Below are positions 53,587 through 61,895 of a stretch of DNA of 64,000 nucleotides, one piece after another; positions within the stretch are counted from its first letter, which is position 1, and every line of letters begins with the position of its first letter. Made by a program: the position numbers and the translations under genes. Source of the DNA: an uncultured Aquimarina sp. (GTDB lineage Bacteria; Bacteroidota; Bacteroidia; Flavobacteriales; Flavobacteriaceae); assembly GCA_947498935.1 (NCBI GenBank), contig CANMMM010000001.1:186001-250000 (forward strand), written 5' to 3'. A model generated the notes under the pieces. The model had not been told where the DNA came from. It saw only the letters and a program-made list of their open reading frames with translations, and searched no databases.

Positions 53587-54612
53587 TTACCCAAACAATC
53601 CTCCTTGTACACCTCCTTGTGATCTTCCCAGATGCTTATAAGCTGCTTCTGTAACCTCTCTCCCTCTAGGAGTACGCATAATAAACCCTTGTTGTATCAA
53701 AAAAGGCTCATATACCTCTTCGATCGTTTCGGCACTTTCGCTAACCGCCGTAGCCAAAGTGGTAATTCCCACAGGCCCTCCTTTAAACTTATCAATCAAG
53801 GTCGTTAATATCTTATTATCCATTTCATCTAGCCCATGTGCATCGACATTCAATGCCTGTAATGCAAACTTCGCTATCTCTATATCGATCTTTCCATCCC
53901 CCTTGATCTGTGCAAAATCACGTACTCTGCGCAATAACGCATTGGCAATCCTAGGAGTTCCTCTACTTCTGCCCGCTATTTCTATCGCCGCTTCTAGAGA
54001 GATCGGCACTTTTAGGATATACGCACTACGCTCTACGATAGAGGCTAATAATTCAGTCGTATAATATTGTAATCGCGATTGGATTCCAAATCGCGCCCGC
54101 ATCGGAGCTGTCAACAAACCTGAGCGCGTCGTTGCCCCTATGAGCGTAAAGGGATTGAGATGTATCTGTACTGTCCTAGCATTAGGACCACTCTCTATCA
54201 TGATATCTATCTTATAATCCTCCATCGCAGAATACAAATACTCCTCTACAATAGGACTCAATCGATGAATTTCATCTATAAATAAAACATCCCTATCATC
54301 TAAATTGGTCAGCAATCCTGCTAAATCCCCAGGCTTATCCAATACAGGACCCGATGTAACTTTGATCCCTACTCCTAGTTCATTGGCTACGATATGCGCC
54401 AAGGTCGTTTTTCCTAAACCTGGAGGCCCATGAAACAACGTATGATCTAGGGCTTCTTCTCTGAGGTTAGCAGCCTGCACAAAGATTTTTAAATTCTCCA
54501 ACACCTGATCTTGCCCTGCAAAATCTTCAAATGCCAACGGCCGTAGCGCTCTGTCTATATCTAATTCTTCATTCGAAAAATGATCCTTAGATGGATTTAA
54601 ATTATCATTCAT
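53587..54612 (-). CDS. ruvB: Holliday junction branch migration helicase RuvB
   Basis: 341 residues from ATG 54612. The ORF continues 36 codons upstream, but that region is R2 copy 5 and its flank. AAA+ ATPase: Walker [10 protein letters not shown] at 62-70, Walker [11 protein letters not shown], sensor region [20 protein letters not shown], then the winged-helix C-terminus with [20 protein letters not shown] and [12 protein letters not shown]. It is the motor that migrates Holliday junctions with RuvA. Begins a unit with P450 and queG (35-nt gap). Its partner ruvA is 5 kb away. Confidence 0.95.
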   Translation of the reverse strand: MNDNLNPSKDHFSNEELDIDRALRPLAFEDFAGQDQVLENLKIFVQAANLREEALDHTLFHGPPGLGKTTLAHIVANELGVGIKVTSGPVLDKPGDLAGLLTNLDDRDVLFIDEIHRLSPIVEEYLYSAMEDYKIDIMIESGPNARTVQIHLNPFTLIGATTRSGLLTAPMRARFGIQSRLQYYTTELLASIVERSAYILKVPISLEAAIEIAGRSRGTPRIANALLRRVRDFAQIKGDGKIDIEIAKFALQALNVDAHGLDEMDNKILTTLIDKFKGGPVGITTLATAVSESAETIEEVYEPFLIQQGFIMRTPRGREVTEAAYKHLGRSQGGVQGGLFG

Positions 54613-54684
54613 AATATTCTGTAGCTCAATAAAAGTATTGAAAATATTGTTAGCACCAATACAGTAGTAATGCTCATAACAATG

Positions 54685-54773
54685 AGGGCGTTCCCCTGCG
54701 GGTCGGGCTATCCGTTCCAATTCCTCGCACCTCCTGCGTCGGGCTGTGGGATTTCCTCTACTATCCCTAACGC
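54685..54773 (-). repeat. R2 repeat, copy 5 (possible structured RNA)
   Basis: 89 nt, minus strand, 73-161 nt upstream of the ruvB start and in the same direction, so within its leader if transcription begins upstream. Closing stem and first hairpin conserved; the last hairpin is ccc-gca-ggg, different from the tt loops of copies 1 and 2. It produces the false peptide [10 protein letters not shown]. Confidence 0.75.
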
Positions 54774-55100
54774 AAACAAACGTTTTCTAAATAAAAAACA
54801 CTTCAATACGCTATGATTGTTATCACAAAGATACTGCAAAAACTACGCACCCTACCTATTTTGCAAAAACCGATATGATTAATTGTATAACAAATACTAA
54901 AATCACACAGCAACCTCTCTAAACTTACTACACTTATTAAGTATATTTTCCCGTTCAAAAATCTAAAACAGCAGTGCTAAAAAACATCTTTATTTTGGAG
55001 GTCGTATTGCTGATTGAAGAGTACCATCTCTATAATAGACACTATTCTACAACCAGCAATCGATAGAAACGTTACCATTTCTGTAAGCAAGAAAGGAGTA
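54774..55100. other. AT-rich gene-free stretch upstream of ruvB
   Basis: Part of the 980-bp gap between divergent ruvB and the 112-residue protein gene. A cttTATTTTGg box near 54990 resembles a promoter but is one T short. No reading frame of note. Confidence 0.35.
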
Positions 55101-55290
55101 TATTTTTGCAGCCATCAATAATGGTACAGAAACACAACTTATTAAATTGGTTTACTAAATACTTCTGAGTGCACAAAGAATGATGACTGTATGAATCAGT
55201 ACCTACAACATACATATACCTAAAATGTAATAGTCATTCATCACTCTTTTTACTTCGCACACAAGGGCTGTCTGAAAAGGCAGCCCTTAC
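55101..55290 (+). ncRNA. Candidate small transcript with a 15-codon ORF and stable hairpins
   Basis: A TATTTTTG box at 55101-55108 is followed by an ATG at 55121 opening MVQKHNLLNWFTKYF and a stop (55121-55168). Then comes a long imperfect inverted repeat (gtgcacaaagaatgatgact around 55170-55190, partner around 55230-55260), then an 11-bp stem aagggctgtct / aggcagccctt with a GAAA loop (55263-55288). No poly-T tract follows the last stem, so termination is uncertain. It may be an sRNA, a leader peptide or a relic. Confidence 0.35.
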
Positions 55291-55547
55291 TTAGTATCAC
55301 AATCTACATATCTGACTAAAGCATCCTTAGAGAACACAGATTACTTAACATATATTAACTTTTACCCCTACAAAATAGACGTAAACGACTGAAAATTGAG
55401 TGTAAAAACTTAAAATTCTTACAAAAAAATGCTAAAAACGAATCTAAAAAAGTACGGTTTTTCCGTAAAAATTGTGTAGTTCAACGAGATTAAAAACCAC
55501 TTTGTCCAAAAATTCCCTTTTCTCTTTTTTCTATAACTCTTTCGTTT

Positions 55548-55555
55548 TAAATTTG
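55548..55555 (+). promoter_or_regulatory. -7 box upstream of the 112-residue secreted protein
   Basis: TAAATTTG fits TAnnTTTG and lies 37 nt before the start codon; no good -33 TTG is seen. Confidence 0.45.
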
Positions 55556-55592
55556 TTACAGAATCAATTAGTAATCATTAAAGCCCCTAATT

Positions 55593-55931
55593 ATGAAAAC
55601 TATTACTCTTATAATCATCGTTTTATTTTCTTCTTCTTTTATCCAAGCACAGGAAAATACATTTCCTACAAAAAGAACAGTAGACATTAAGAAAACACAA
55701 AACAGTAAAGCTGATTTTTATAAGGAATTAATCACTACTCATAGTTTACAGATTACTATCACGGATAACAACCCCACAACTGTAACACGTACTAAAGCGG
55801 AATTCTATAACGAATTGATTTCTAAAAACAATTTAAAGCCTACAACAGCATTAGCTTATACTCATACACAAACAGCTACTACATATACATACACAATAAA
55901 CACTGTAACTGCTATCAGTTTGGTGCCATAA
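55593..55931 (+). CDS. Small secreted protein with a repeated KA(D/E)FY(K/N)ELI motif
   Basis: 112 residues, family not recognised. Signal peptide MKTITLIIIVLFSSSFIQAQ. The mature chain of about 92 residues contains two copies of one motif: KADFYKELITTHSLQ and KAEFYNELISKNNLKP, about 32 residues apart, followed by a Thr/Tyr-rich tail (HTQTATTYTYTINTVTAIS). No cysteine. Such a duplicated helix could be a binding module (inference). A promoter box lies upstream and a strong terminator 40 nt downstream, so it is an independent single-gene unit. Composition is Thr-rich (about 20%), unlike its neighbours. Confidence 0.65.
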   Translation: MKTITLIIIVLFSSSFIQAQENTFPTKRTVDIKKTQNSKADFYKELITTHSLQITITDNNPTTVTRTKAEFYNELISKNNLKPTTALAYTHTQTATTYTYTINTVTAISLVP

Positions 55932-55970
55932 TTAGATTACAAATTAATGAGGGTTAATTAGTGAGAGAAG

Positions 55971-56000
55971 ATGTCTATTTTATAGGCATCTTTTTTTTTG
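55971..56000 (+). terminator. Terminator of the 112-residue protein gene
   Basis: Stem agatgtctat / ataggcatct (one G-U pair), 3-nt loop, followed by nine T. Confidence 0.85.
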
Positions 56001-56298
56001 GACTATTAGGCATTGAAATCATCATTATACACTTCCTAGAACAATAATAAACACCTATAACAGCTACTTCATCCGTAACATATAACAAGGCTAAGCTAAC
56101 TCTTAAAAAGCGCTTAAAAATCATTAAATCATCTAAAGCCTGACTTCTTGTTAACACACCTTGTTCTATTTCTTGGATAAGCTGTAGTTTAAAGGATAAA
56201 CTATATCCTTTTGGCTAATGCTTTACGTAATTTGAATGCTGTGATTCCATAAATAACAGTTGAATGTAACGCTATTTTAGGACGGGACATTATAGCAT

Positions 56299-56337
56299 TA
56301 AAAAACCCTTTCTCTGTATGAGAGAAAGGGTTTTTTA
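56299..56337. terminator. Terminator of the act-cox operon (bidirectional hairpin)
   Basis: Perfect 16-bp stem aaaaaaccctttctct / agagaaagggtttttt with a 5-nt loop. On the minus strand it sits 23 nt after the coxA stop. The 300 bp before it (56000-56298) holds no gene I can support. Confidence 0.9.
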
Positions 56338-56359
56338 ATTATGTATATCAGAACGCTTC

Positions 56360-58174
56360 TTAATGATGCAATTCTTCTTCGTTTTCTTGCATTGGTGTAA
56401 TTTGTGTTACATAATCCTGTCCAGGAATCACATATTCACCATCTTCTCTAGTCTTACTGTAGTCATAAGGCCATCTGTGTACTTCTGGAATAGCTCCAGG
56501 CCAGTTTCCATGTACATGCTCTACAGGAGTTGTCCACTCTAATGTATTCGATTTCCATGGGTTTTGCTCTGCTTTCTTACCATAGAAGATAGAAGAAATA
56601 AAGTTGTACAAGAATACCAATTGTGCTGCTGCTGTAATGATAGCAAATACAGTAATCAATACGTTTGTATCAGCTAAATCATCAAAATATGGGAATTCAC
56701 TATTCTTATAATATCTACGTGGTAATCCAGCCATACCTATAAAATGCATTGGAAAGAATACTCCATAAGCACCAATAGCAGTAATCCAAAAATGTACATA
56801 CCCTAAGTTCTTATTCATCATTCTTCCATACATCTTCGGGAACCAATGATACACCCCTGCAAATAAACCATACAATGCAGAGATACCCATTACCAAGTGG
56901 AAGTGAGCAACCACAAAATACGTGTCATGTACATTAATATCTAATGTACTATCTCCTAAGATAATTCCTGTTAAACCACCTGTGATAAACGTAGAAACTA
57001 ATCCTATAGAAAATAACATTGCTGGATTGTACTGTAAATTACCTTTCCATAATGTCGTAATATAATTAAAAGACTTAACTGCAGAAGGAATCGCAATCAA
57101 TAAGGTTGTAAATGTAAATACAGAACCTAAGAATGGATTCATTCCTGAGATAAACATATGGTGCCCCCATACGATAGTAGATAAGAATGCTATCGCTAAT
57201 ATCGATGCTACCATCGCTCTGTATCCGAAGATAGGCTTACGAGCATTCGTAGCTATAATCTCTGAAGTAATTCCTAATGCTGGTAATAATACGATATATA
57301 CCTCTGGGTGACCTAAGAACCAAAATAAGTGCTCAAATAATACTGGAGACCCCCCCTGATTGTGTAATACTTCACCCGCTATGTAGATATCACTTAAATA
57401 GAAAGAAGTACCAAAACCTCTATCCATAATTAATAATAGTGCTGCTGATAGTAAAACTGGGAAAGAAATAACACCAATGATTGCTGTTACAAAAAATGCC
57501 CAGATTGTTAGCGGCATACGTGTCATTGACATCCCTTTAGTTCTAAGGTTGATTACTGTTACTACGTAATTCAATGACCCTAGAAGAGAAGATGCGATAA
57601 AAATAGCCATAGATACTAACCATAATGTCATCCCTGTACCAGATCCACCAATAGCTTGTGGCAAAGCACTTAATGGTGGATAAATAGTCCAACCTGCTGA
57701 TGCTGGTCCTGCCTCTGCAAATAATGAAAGTACCATGATTACACTACTCAAAAAGAACAACCAGTACGACACCATATTTAAGAAACCAGAAGCCATATCT
57801 CTAGCCCCAATCTGTAATGGAATCAATAAGTTACTAAACGTACCACTTAACCCAGCTGTCAGTACAAAAAATACCATGATTGTACCGTGGATTGTTACCA
57901 AAGCTAAATAAATACTAGGATCCATTACCCCATCGGTTCCGAACTTACCTAGTAATACTTCAAAAATTGTAAATTTATGATCAGGCCAAGCTAATTGCAT
58001 TCTAAACAATATAGACATCGCAATCCCTATAATCCCCATGATCAAACCAGTAACTAAATACTGCTTAGAGATCATTTTGTGATCTTGACTGAAAATATAC
58101 TTCGTGATAAATGTTTCTTTATGATGATGTCCGTGATCTTCAGCGTGATCATCTACGTGTGCTACTGCTGCCAT
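56360..58174 (-). CDS. coxA: Cytochrome c oxidase subunit I
   Basis: 604 residues, 12 or more spans. The catalytic subunit, with heme a and the a3-CuB centre. Conserved motifs: HGTIMVFFVLTAGLSGTFSN (heme a ligand region), WFLGHPEVYIVLLPALGITS (CuB His and the cross-linked Tyr), VWGHHMFISGMNPFLG (CuB His pair) and HDTYFVVAHFHLVMG (heme ligands). His-rich N-terminus and a GNWPGAIPEVHRWPYDYS tail typical of Bacteroidota. Last gene of the act-cox operon, 41 nt after subunit II. Confidence 0.97.
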   Translation of the reverse strand: MAAVAHVDDHAEDHGHHHKETFITKYIFSQDHKMISKQYLVTGLIMGIIGIAMSILFRMQLAWPDHKFTIFEVLLGKFGTDGVMDPSIYLALVTIHGTIMVFFVLTAGLSGTFSNLLIPLQIGARDMASGFLNMVSYWLFFLSSVIMVLSLFAEAGPASAGWTIYPPLSALPQAIGGSGTGMTLWLVSMAIFIASSLLGSLNYVVTVINLRTKGMSMTRMPLTIWAFFVTAIIGVISFPVLLSAALLLIMDRGFGTSFYLSDIYIAGEVLHNQGGSPVLFEHLFWFLGHPEVYIVLLPALGITSEIIATNARKPIFGYRAMVASILAIAFLSTIVWGHHMFISGMNPFLGSVFTFTTLLIAIPSAVKSFNYITTLWKGNLQYNPAMLFSIGLVSTFITGGLTGIILGDSTLDINVHDTYFVVAHFHLVMGISALYGLFAGVYHWFPKMYGRMMNKNLGYVHFWITAIGAYGVFFPMHFIGMAGLPRRYYKNSEFPYFDDLADTNVLITVFAIITAAAQLVFLYNFISSIFYGKKAEQNPWKSNTLEWTTPVEHVHGNWPGAIPEVHRWPYDYSKTREDGEYVIPGQDYVTQITPMQENEEELHH

Positions 58175-58215
58175 AAAGCTATTTTTTTAAATATATTTTA
58201 ATTCTTCTTTTTCTT

Positions 58216-59292
58216 CTAGTTACTTGCCTGTGCTGTTAACTCTTCTTTGAAAGTCTTTTGTGTCTTCAACCAAGCATTATAATCTTTTTCTGACTCTACT
58301 ACGATTTTCATCTGCATATTGTAATGCGAAGCACCACAAATTTTATTACACAATAAGTAATAATCAAATTCATAACGCTCTAAAGCCTCGTCGCCTGCTG
58401 CTACTAACTCTTTGCTTTTCTCTTTTCTGATCTCATTAATAGTAGCCACTTTTTCTACCATAAAATCACTGTTTCTCATTTCCTCAGACGTCTTTGTCGG
58501 TGTATAAGAAAACTCAGTAATCATACCTGGTACAACATTCATCTGCGCTCTAAAGAAAGGCATATATGCAGAGTGTAGCACATCCTGTGAACGTAATTTA
58601 AAAATTACTTTTCTATTTACAGGCAAATGAAGCTCATTGGTGATTTTATCATCCATTCCATATAGATCTGAAGCATCAACTCCTAATGTATTCACACCTT
58701 CAATAAAACGAACATTTGCTTTCCCTAATACATTATCAGCTCCAGCATATCTAGCTCTCCAGTCAAATTGGTATGCATACAATTCTACGATTAATGGATC
58801 ACCTTCCTCTTCATCGATATTCATAATATCAGTCCAAGTAAACAAACCATAAATAATCAAGCCTGCCAAAACGATTACAGGGATGATCGTCCATATGAAT
58901 TCTAATTTATCATTATCTGCAAAGAACAAAGCCTTGTTTTCTTTATTACCTCTATACTTATAAGCAAAAAAGTGTAATAAACCTTGCGTAATGATCTGCA
59001 CAAACATGATCAACACCATAGATATTAACATCAATCTATCATAATCTACTCCATGCTCAGAAGCAGATTCTGGCAAAAAGAAACTATGGTACTGTACAAA
59101 ACAAAATATGGTCAATAAGTAAATAAACACTACAAAAGCAAGCATTAACTTCCCTTGCAAATTGTTATCCTTATCATTAGCAACTTGAGAATCATCTGAC
59201 CCAGAAACCTGAGAGATTTTCAGAATCTTAGACATCTGCCATAATGAAATTCCTATAAGCGCTACTACTACTATGGTTAAAAATACTGTCAT
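58216..59292 (-). CDS. coxB: Cytochrome c oxidase subunit II
   Basis: 358 residues. N-terminal span (TVFLTIVVVALIGISLWQMS) and two further spans (LMLAFVVFIYLLTIFCFVQY, LEFIWTIIPVIVLAGLIIYG), then the cupredoxin domain with the aromatic YAYQFDWRARYAG segment and CuA ligands: His near LRSQDVLHSAYMP, Cys315 and Cys319 (LLCNKICGASHYNMQM), His323 and the Met following. No C-terminal cytochrome c domain, so electrons must come from a separate cytochrome or directly from complex III. SCO in the 32-33 kb cluster probably metallates it. Confidence 0.95.
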   Translation of the reverse strand: MTVFLTIVVVALIGISLWQMSKILKISQVSGSDDSQVANDKDNNLQGKLMLAFVVFIYLLTIFCFVQYHSFFLPESASEHGVDYDRLMLISMVLIMFVQIITQGLLHFFAYKYRGNKENKALFFADNDKLEFIWTIIPVIVLAGLIIYGLFTWTDIMNIDEEEGDPLIVELYAYQFDWRARYAGADNVLGKANVRFIEGVNTLGVDASDLYGMDDKITNELHLPVNRKVIFKLRSQDVLHSAYMPFFRAQMNVVPGMITEFSYTPTKTSEEMRNSDFMVEKVATINEIRKEKSKELVAAGDEALERYEFDYYLLCNKICGASHYNMQMKIVVESEKDYNAWLKTQKTFKEELTAQASN

Positions 59293-59324
59293 TTTAATCT
59301 ATCTTCTTTTTAACGATCTATTTT

Positions 59325-60653
59325 TTAATAATGGAAATGTTTACTTTCCTCAATATATGGATTTCCTTTTGCCAATAATGGCGCCTTAGTCAATGCATTG
59401 AATACTATAAATAAGAACAATCCTAAGAATAATAATACAGCACTGATTTCTGGCAATCCGATGAACCAAGATTCTCCAACTGTTGCAGGCATCACCATGT
59501 TGAAAATATCTACATAATGCCCACATAATATTATAATACCAGCCATTACGACAAACCAGTTAACACGTTTGTAATCGCTATTCATTAACACCAATAATGG
59601 AAATAAGAAATTCATGACCAACATACCAAAGAATGGCAATTTATAGTCTTCTATACGCGTGATGAAATAAGTAACCTCTTCTGGAATATTCGAATACCAA
59701 ATCAACATAAATTGTGAAAACCATAAGTAAGTCCAGAAAATACTAATCCCAAACATGAATTTTGCAAGATCATGAATATGACTATTATTTACAAAATCCA
59801 TATAGCCTTTAGATTTAAGGTATATTGTAATCAACGCTATTGTAGTGATTCCAGATACAAACAAACTAGCAAATACATACCATCCGAATAATGTACTAAA
59901 CCAATGTGGATCGAAACTCATAATCCAATCCCATGAAGCCATTGATTCTGTATATATGAAAAATACTAAGAAACCTGCAGCAATCTTAAAACTTTTCTTG
60001 TACCATACATTACCTTCTGGATTTTCGTCTTGCTTTCTAGAAAACTTAACTGCGAAATGTCTATATAAGAACCATCCTCCTAAAAACACAGCTGCTCTGA
60101 TGATAAACCCTACTGAGTTTAACCATCCAGTCTTACCTTGTATCAATTTATCATGTGCTACTACTTCTGGATCAGCCCATACAAATAAGTGGTTAATATG
60201 AAATCCAGACAATGCAAGTATGACAAATAAAATAATACCTCCTGGCACTAAATAGGCTGTGATAGCTTCCATAACTCTAAATAACACAGGAGACCATCCT
60301 GCCTGAGCCGCAAACTGTATTGCATAAAAAGCTAATACACCAAGAGCTATCATAAAGAAGAAAAAAGCTGCTACATACAATGCTGCCCATGGCTTATTCT
60401 GTAATTGATGTAATACATGCTCATAATGTGCATCCCCTCCATGTGCATCTGCTGTACCATGTGCACCTTCATGAGTTGCGTTTGATGTGTGTGCATCACC
60501 ATGACTACTCCCATGAGCATCGTGTGCTGCCATCATTTCTTTTACCTCTTCTATAGTGCTCGGTGCTTTTAAGAAACCTGTGATAAGTCCTATAGCCCCA
60601 ACAACCACCAGAATGATAGAAAATAATCTTAATTTACTTGATAGCGTATACAT
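59325..60653 (-). CDS. actF: Alternative complex III subunit ActF
   Basis: 442 residues, about ten membrane spans. NrfD-like quinol-binding paralogue of ActC in the quinol:cytochrome c oxidoreductase (alternative complex III). Recognised by its place in the actB-C-D-E-F order and by segments such as WAALYVAAFFFFMIALGVLAF, ESMASWDWIMSFDPHWFSTL (the conserved DPHWFST motif of this subunit) and YFITRIEDYKLPFFGM. His/Ala-rich N-terminal loop (HDAHGSSHGDAHTSNATHEG) in the first loop is characteristic of Bacteroidota versions. Followed 32 nt later by oxidase subunit II. Confidence 0.9.
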   Translation of the reverse strand: MYTLSSKLRLFSIILVVVGAIGLITGFLKAPSTIEEVKEMMAAHDAHGSSHGDAHTSNATHEGAHGTADAHGGDAHYEHVLHQLQNKPWAALYVAAFFFFMIALGVLAFYAIQFAAQAGWSPVLFRVMEAITAYLVPGGIILFVILALSGFHINHLFVWADPEVVAHDKLIQGKTGWLNSVGFIIRAAVFLGGWFLYRHFAVKFSRKQDENPEGNVWYKKSFKIAAGFLVFFIYTESMASWDWIMSFDPHWFSTLFGWYVFASLFVSGITTIALITIYLKSKGYMDFVNNSHIHDLAKFMFGISIFWTYLWFSQFMLIWYSNIPEEVTYFITRIEDYKLPFFGMLVMNFLFPLLVLMNSDYKRVNWFVVMAGIIILCGHYVDIFNMVMPATVGESWFIGLPEISAVLLFLGLFLFIVFNALTKAPLLAKGNPYIEESKHFHY

Positions 60654-60697
60654 ATTTATATTATAACGTTATTCTTAACTTTTTTACGATTGCACTT

Positions 60698-61345
60698 CTA
60701 GTGATGTGCGTTACTATGATCTTCAACTACAGTAGTCACTGGCGTAGGTTTCACTACAGCTACTTCTGCATCTATTCTAGGCTTTTTTCCTTCTAAATCT
60801 GCTTTTAGCTTTTGTACGTACTGTACAATTTGCCATCTCTCATGCGTACTGGTTTGAGACGCATACGATCCCATAGAATTAATCCCATAATACATTACGT
60901 GGTAAATACTACCTTCTGTAAGCACTCGACCTGGATCATTATAAGCTGGCACACCAAGGATTTTTTCTCTTTTTACTAGAGTTCCTTTACCATCTCCTTT
61001 AGCTCCATGGCAGATTGCACAATAAATATCATATAGTGCTTTACCTGCATTTTCATTCGCCTTCGTATAACGGATTGGATTCTTTAAAGAATCCTTGGCT
61101 AATTGGTAGCCCACAGTTGAATTTTTATAATCATAAGGCATCCATCCTCTAGGCACAGTACCCTCTACAGGTTGTTGTGCTTCCTGACCAGTGGCTCCGA
61201 AAACCTCATAATCGCCATATGTCTCATAAGCTAATGACTTATACATATTAGGCATGTATTGGTAATTAGGCTTTGTATCTTTTTTACAAGAAGCAATACT
61301 TAACACTAGTATTGCAACTACTATTATATTGATGCTGTTCTTCAT
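60698..61345 (-). CDS. actE: Alternative complex III monoheme cytochrome c subunit ActE
   Basis: 215 residues. Lipoprotein signal ending LSIASC (Cys20). One heme c site, CAICHG (Cys109, Cys112, His113), and Met ligand candidates in VMYYGINSMGSYASQ. RGWMPYDY and the PxxxAY patterns fit the family. Lipid-anchored in the periplasmic face of the inner membrane, carrying electrons from the complex toward the oxidase. 44 nt after it comes actF; it starts 5 nt after actD stops. Confidence 0.92.
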   Translation of the reverse strand: MKNSINIIVVAILVLSIASCKKDTKPNYQYMPNMYKSLAYETYGDYEVFGATGQEAQQPVEGTVPRGWMPYDYKNSTVGYQLAKDSLKNPIRYTKANENAGKALYDIYCAICHGAKGDGKGTLVKREKILGVPAYNDPGRVLTEGSIYHVMYYGINSMGSYASQTSTHERWQIVQYVQKLKADLEGKKPRIDAEVAVVKPTPVTTVVEDHSNAHH

Positions 61346-61350
61346 TAGTA

Positions 61351-61890
61351 CTAATGGTTATCTGCTTGCTTATCGATTACTTTTATTTCTACTGCTCCAG
61401 TATCACTTAAAAAACCAGTCATTGTATCAATGTCGTGATGACTCGCATCTAACTCCATTAAGAAATGATCATCAGTAGTTCTTACATCTGGATTTTCAGC
61501 CTCTTTGAATGGCCATAACTTACTTCTCATGTAAAAAGTAATCACCATTAAATGCGCCGCAAAAAATACTGTTAACTCAAACATAATAGGCACGAAAGCT
61601 GGCAAATTCTCTAAATAACTGAAACTTGGTTTACCACCGATATTTTGTGGCCAATCTTCGATCATGATATAATTCATCATCGTTACTGCTACAGTAAGAC
61701 CCACACACCCATAAAGAAAAGCTGTAATCGCTAATCTAGTATGCGGTAATCCCATAGCTTTATCAAGACCATGAACTGGAAATGGTGTATATACCTCTTC
61801 TATGTGATATTTTTCTGAACGTACTTTTTTTACTGCGTCCATCAACACATCATCATCTATATATAATGCATGTATAACTTTTGATGCCAT
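61351..61890 (-). CDS. actD: Alternative complex III subunit ActD (DUF3341)
   Basis: 179 residues from ATG 61890; a longer frame (from 61932) would overlap actC by 37 nt and lacks the family start MASKVIHALYIDDDVLMDAV. Two spans (LAITAFLYGCVGLTVAVTMM, NLPAFVPIMFELTVFFAAHL) follow the soluble HxxY-type start EVYTPFPVHGLDKAMGLP, which is a DUF3341 signature. A structural subunit of the membrane part of the complex. The chosen start leaves a 5-nt gap after actC. Confidence 0.9.
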   Translation of the reverse strand: MASKVIHALYIDDDVLMDAVKKVRSEKYHIEEVYTPFPVHGLDKAMGLPHTRLAITAFLYGCVGLTVAVTMMNYIMIEDWPQNIGGKPSFSYLENLPAFVPIMFELTVFFAAHLMVITFYMRSKLWPFKEAENPDVRTTDDHFLMELDASHHDIDTMTGFLSDTGAVEIKVIDKQADNH

Positions 61891-61895
61891 ACTTT

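Noticed and set aside
55472..55690. 72-codon plus-strand frame
   Set aside because: Overlaps the start of the 112-residue gene in another frame with no signal.
55975..56157. 60-codon minus-strand reading frame
   Set aside because: Its end overlaps a T-rich terminator and its product has no signal, domain or partner.
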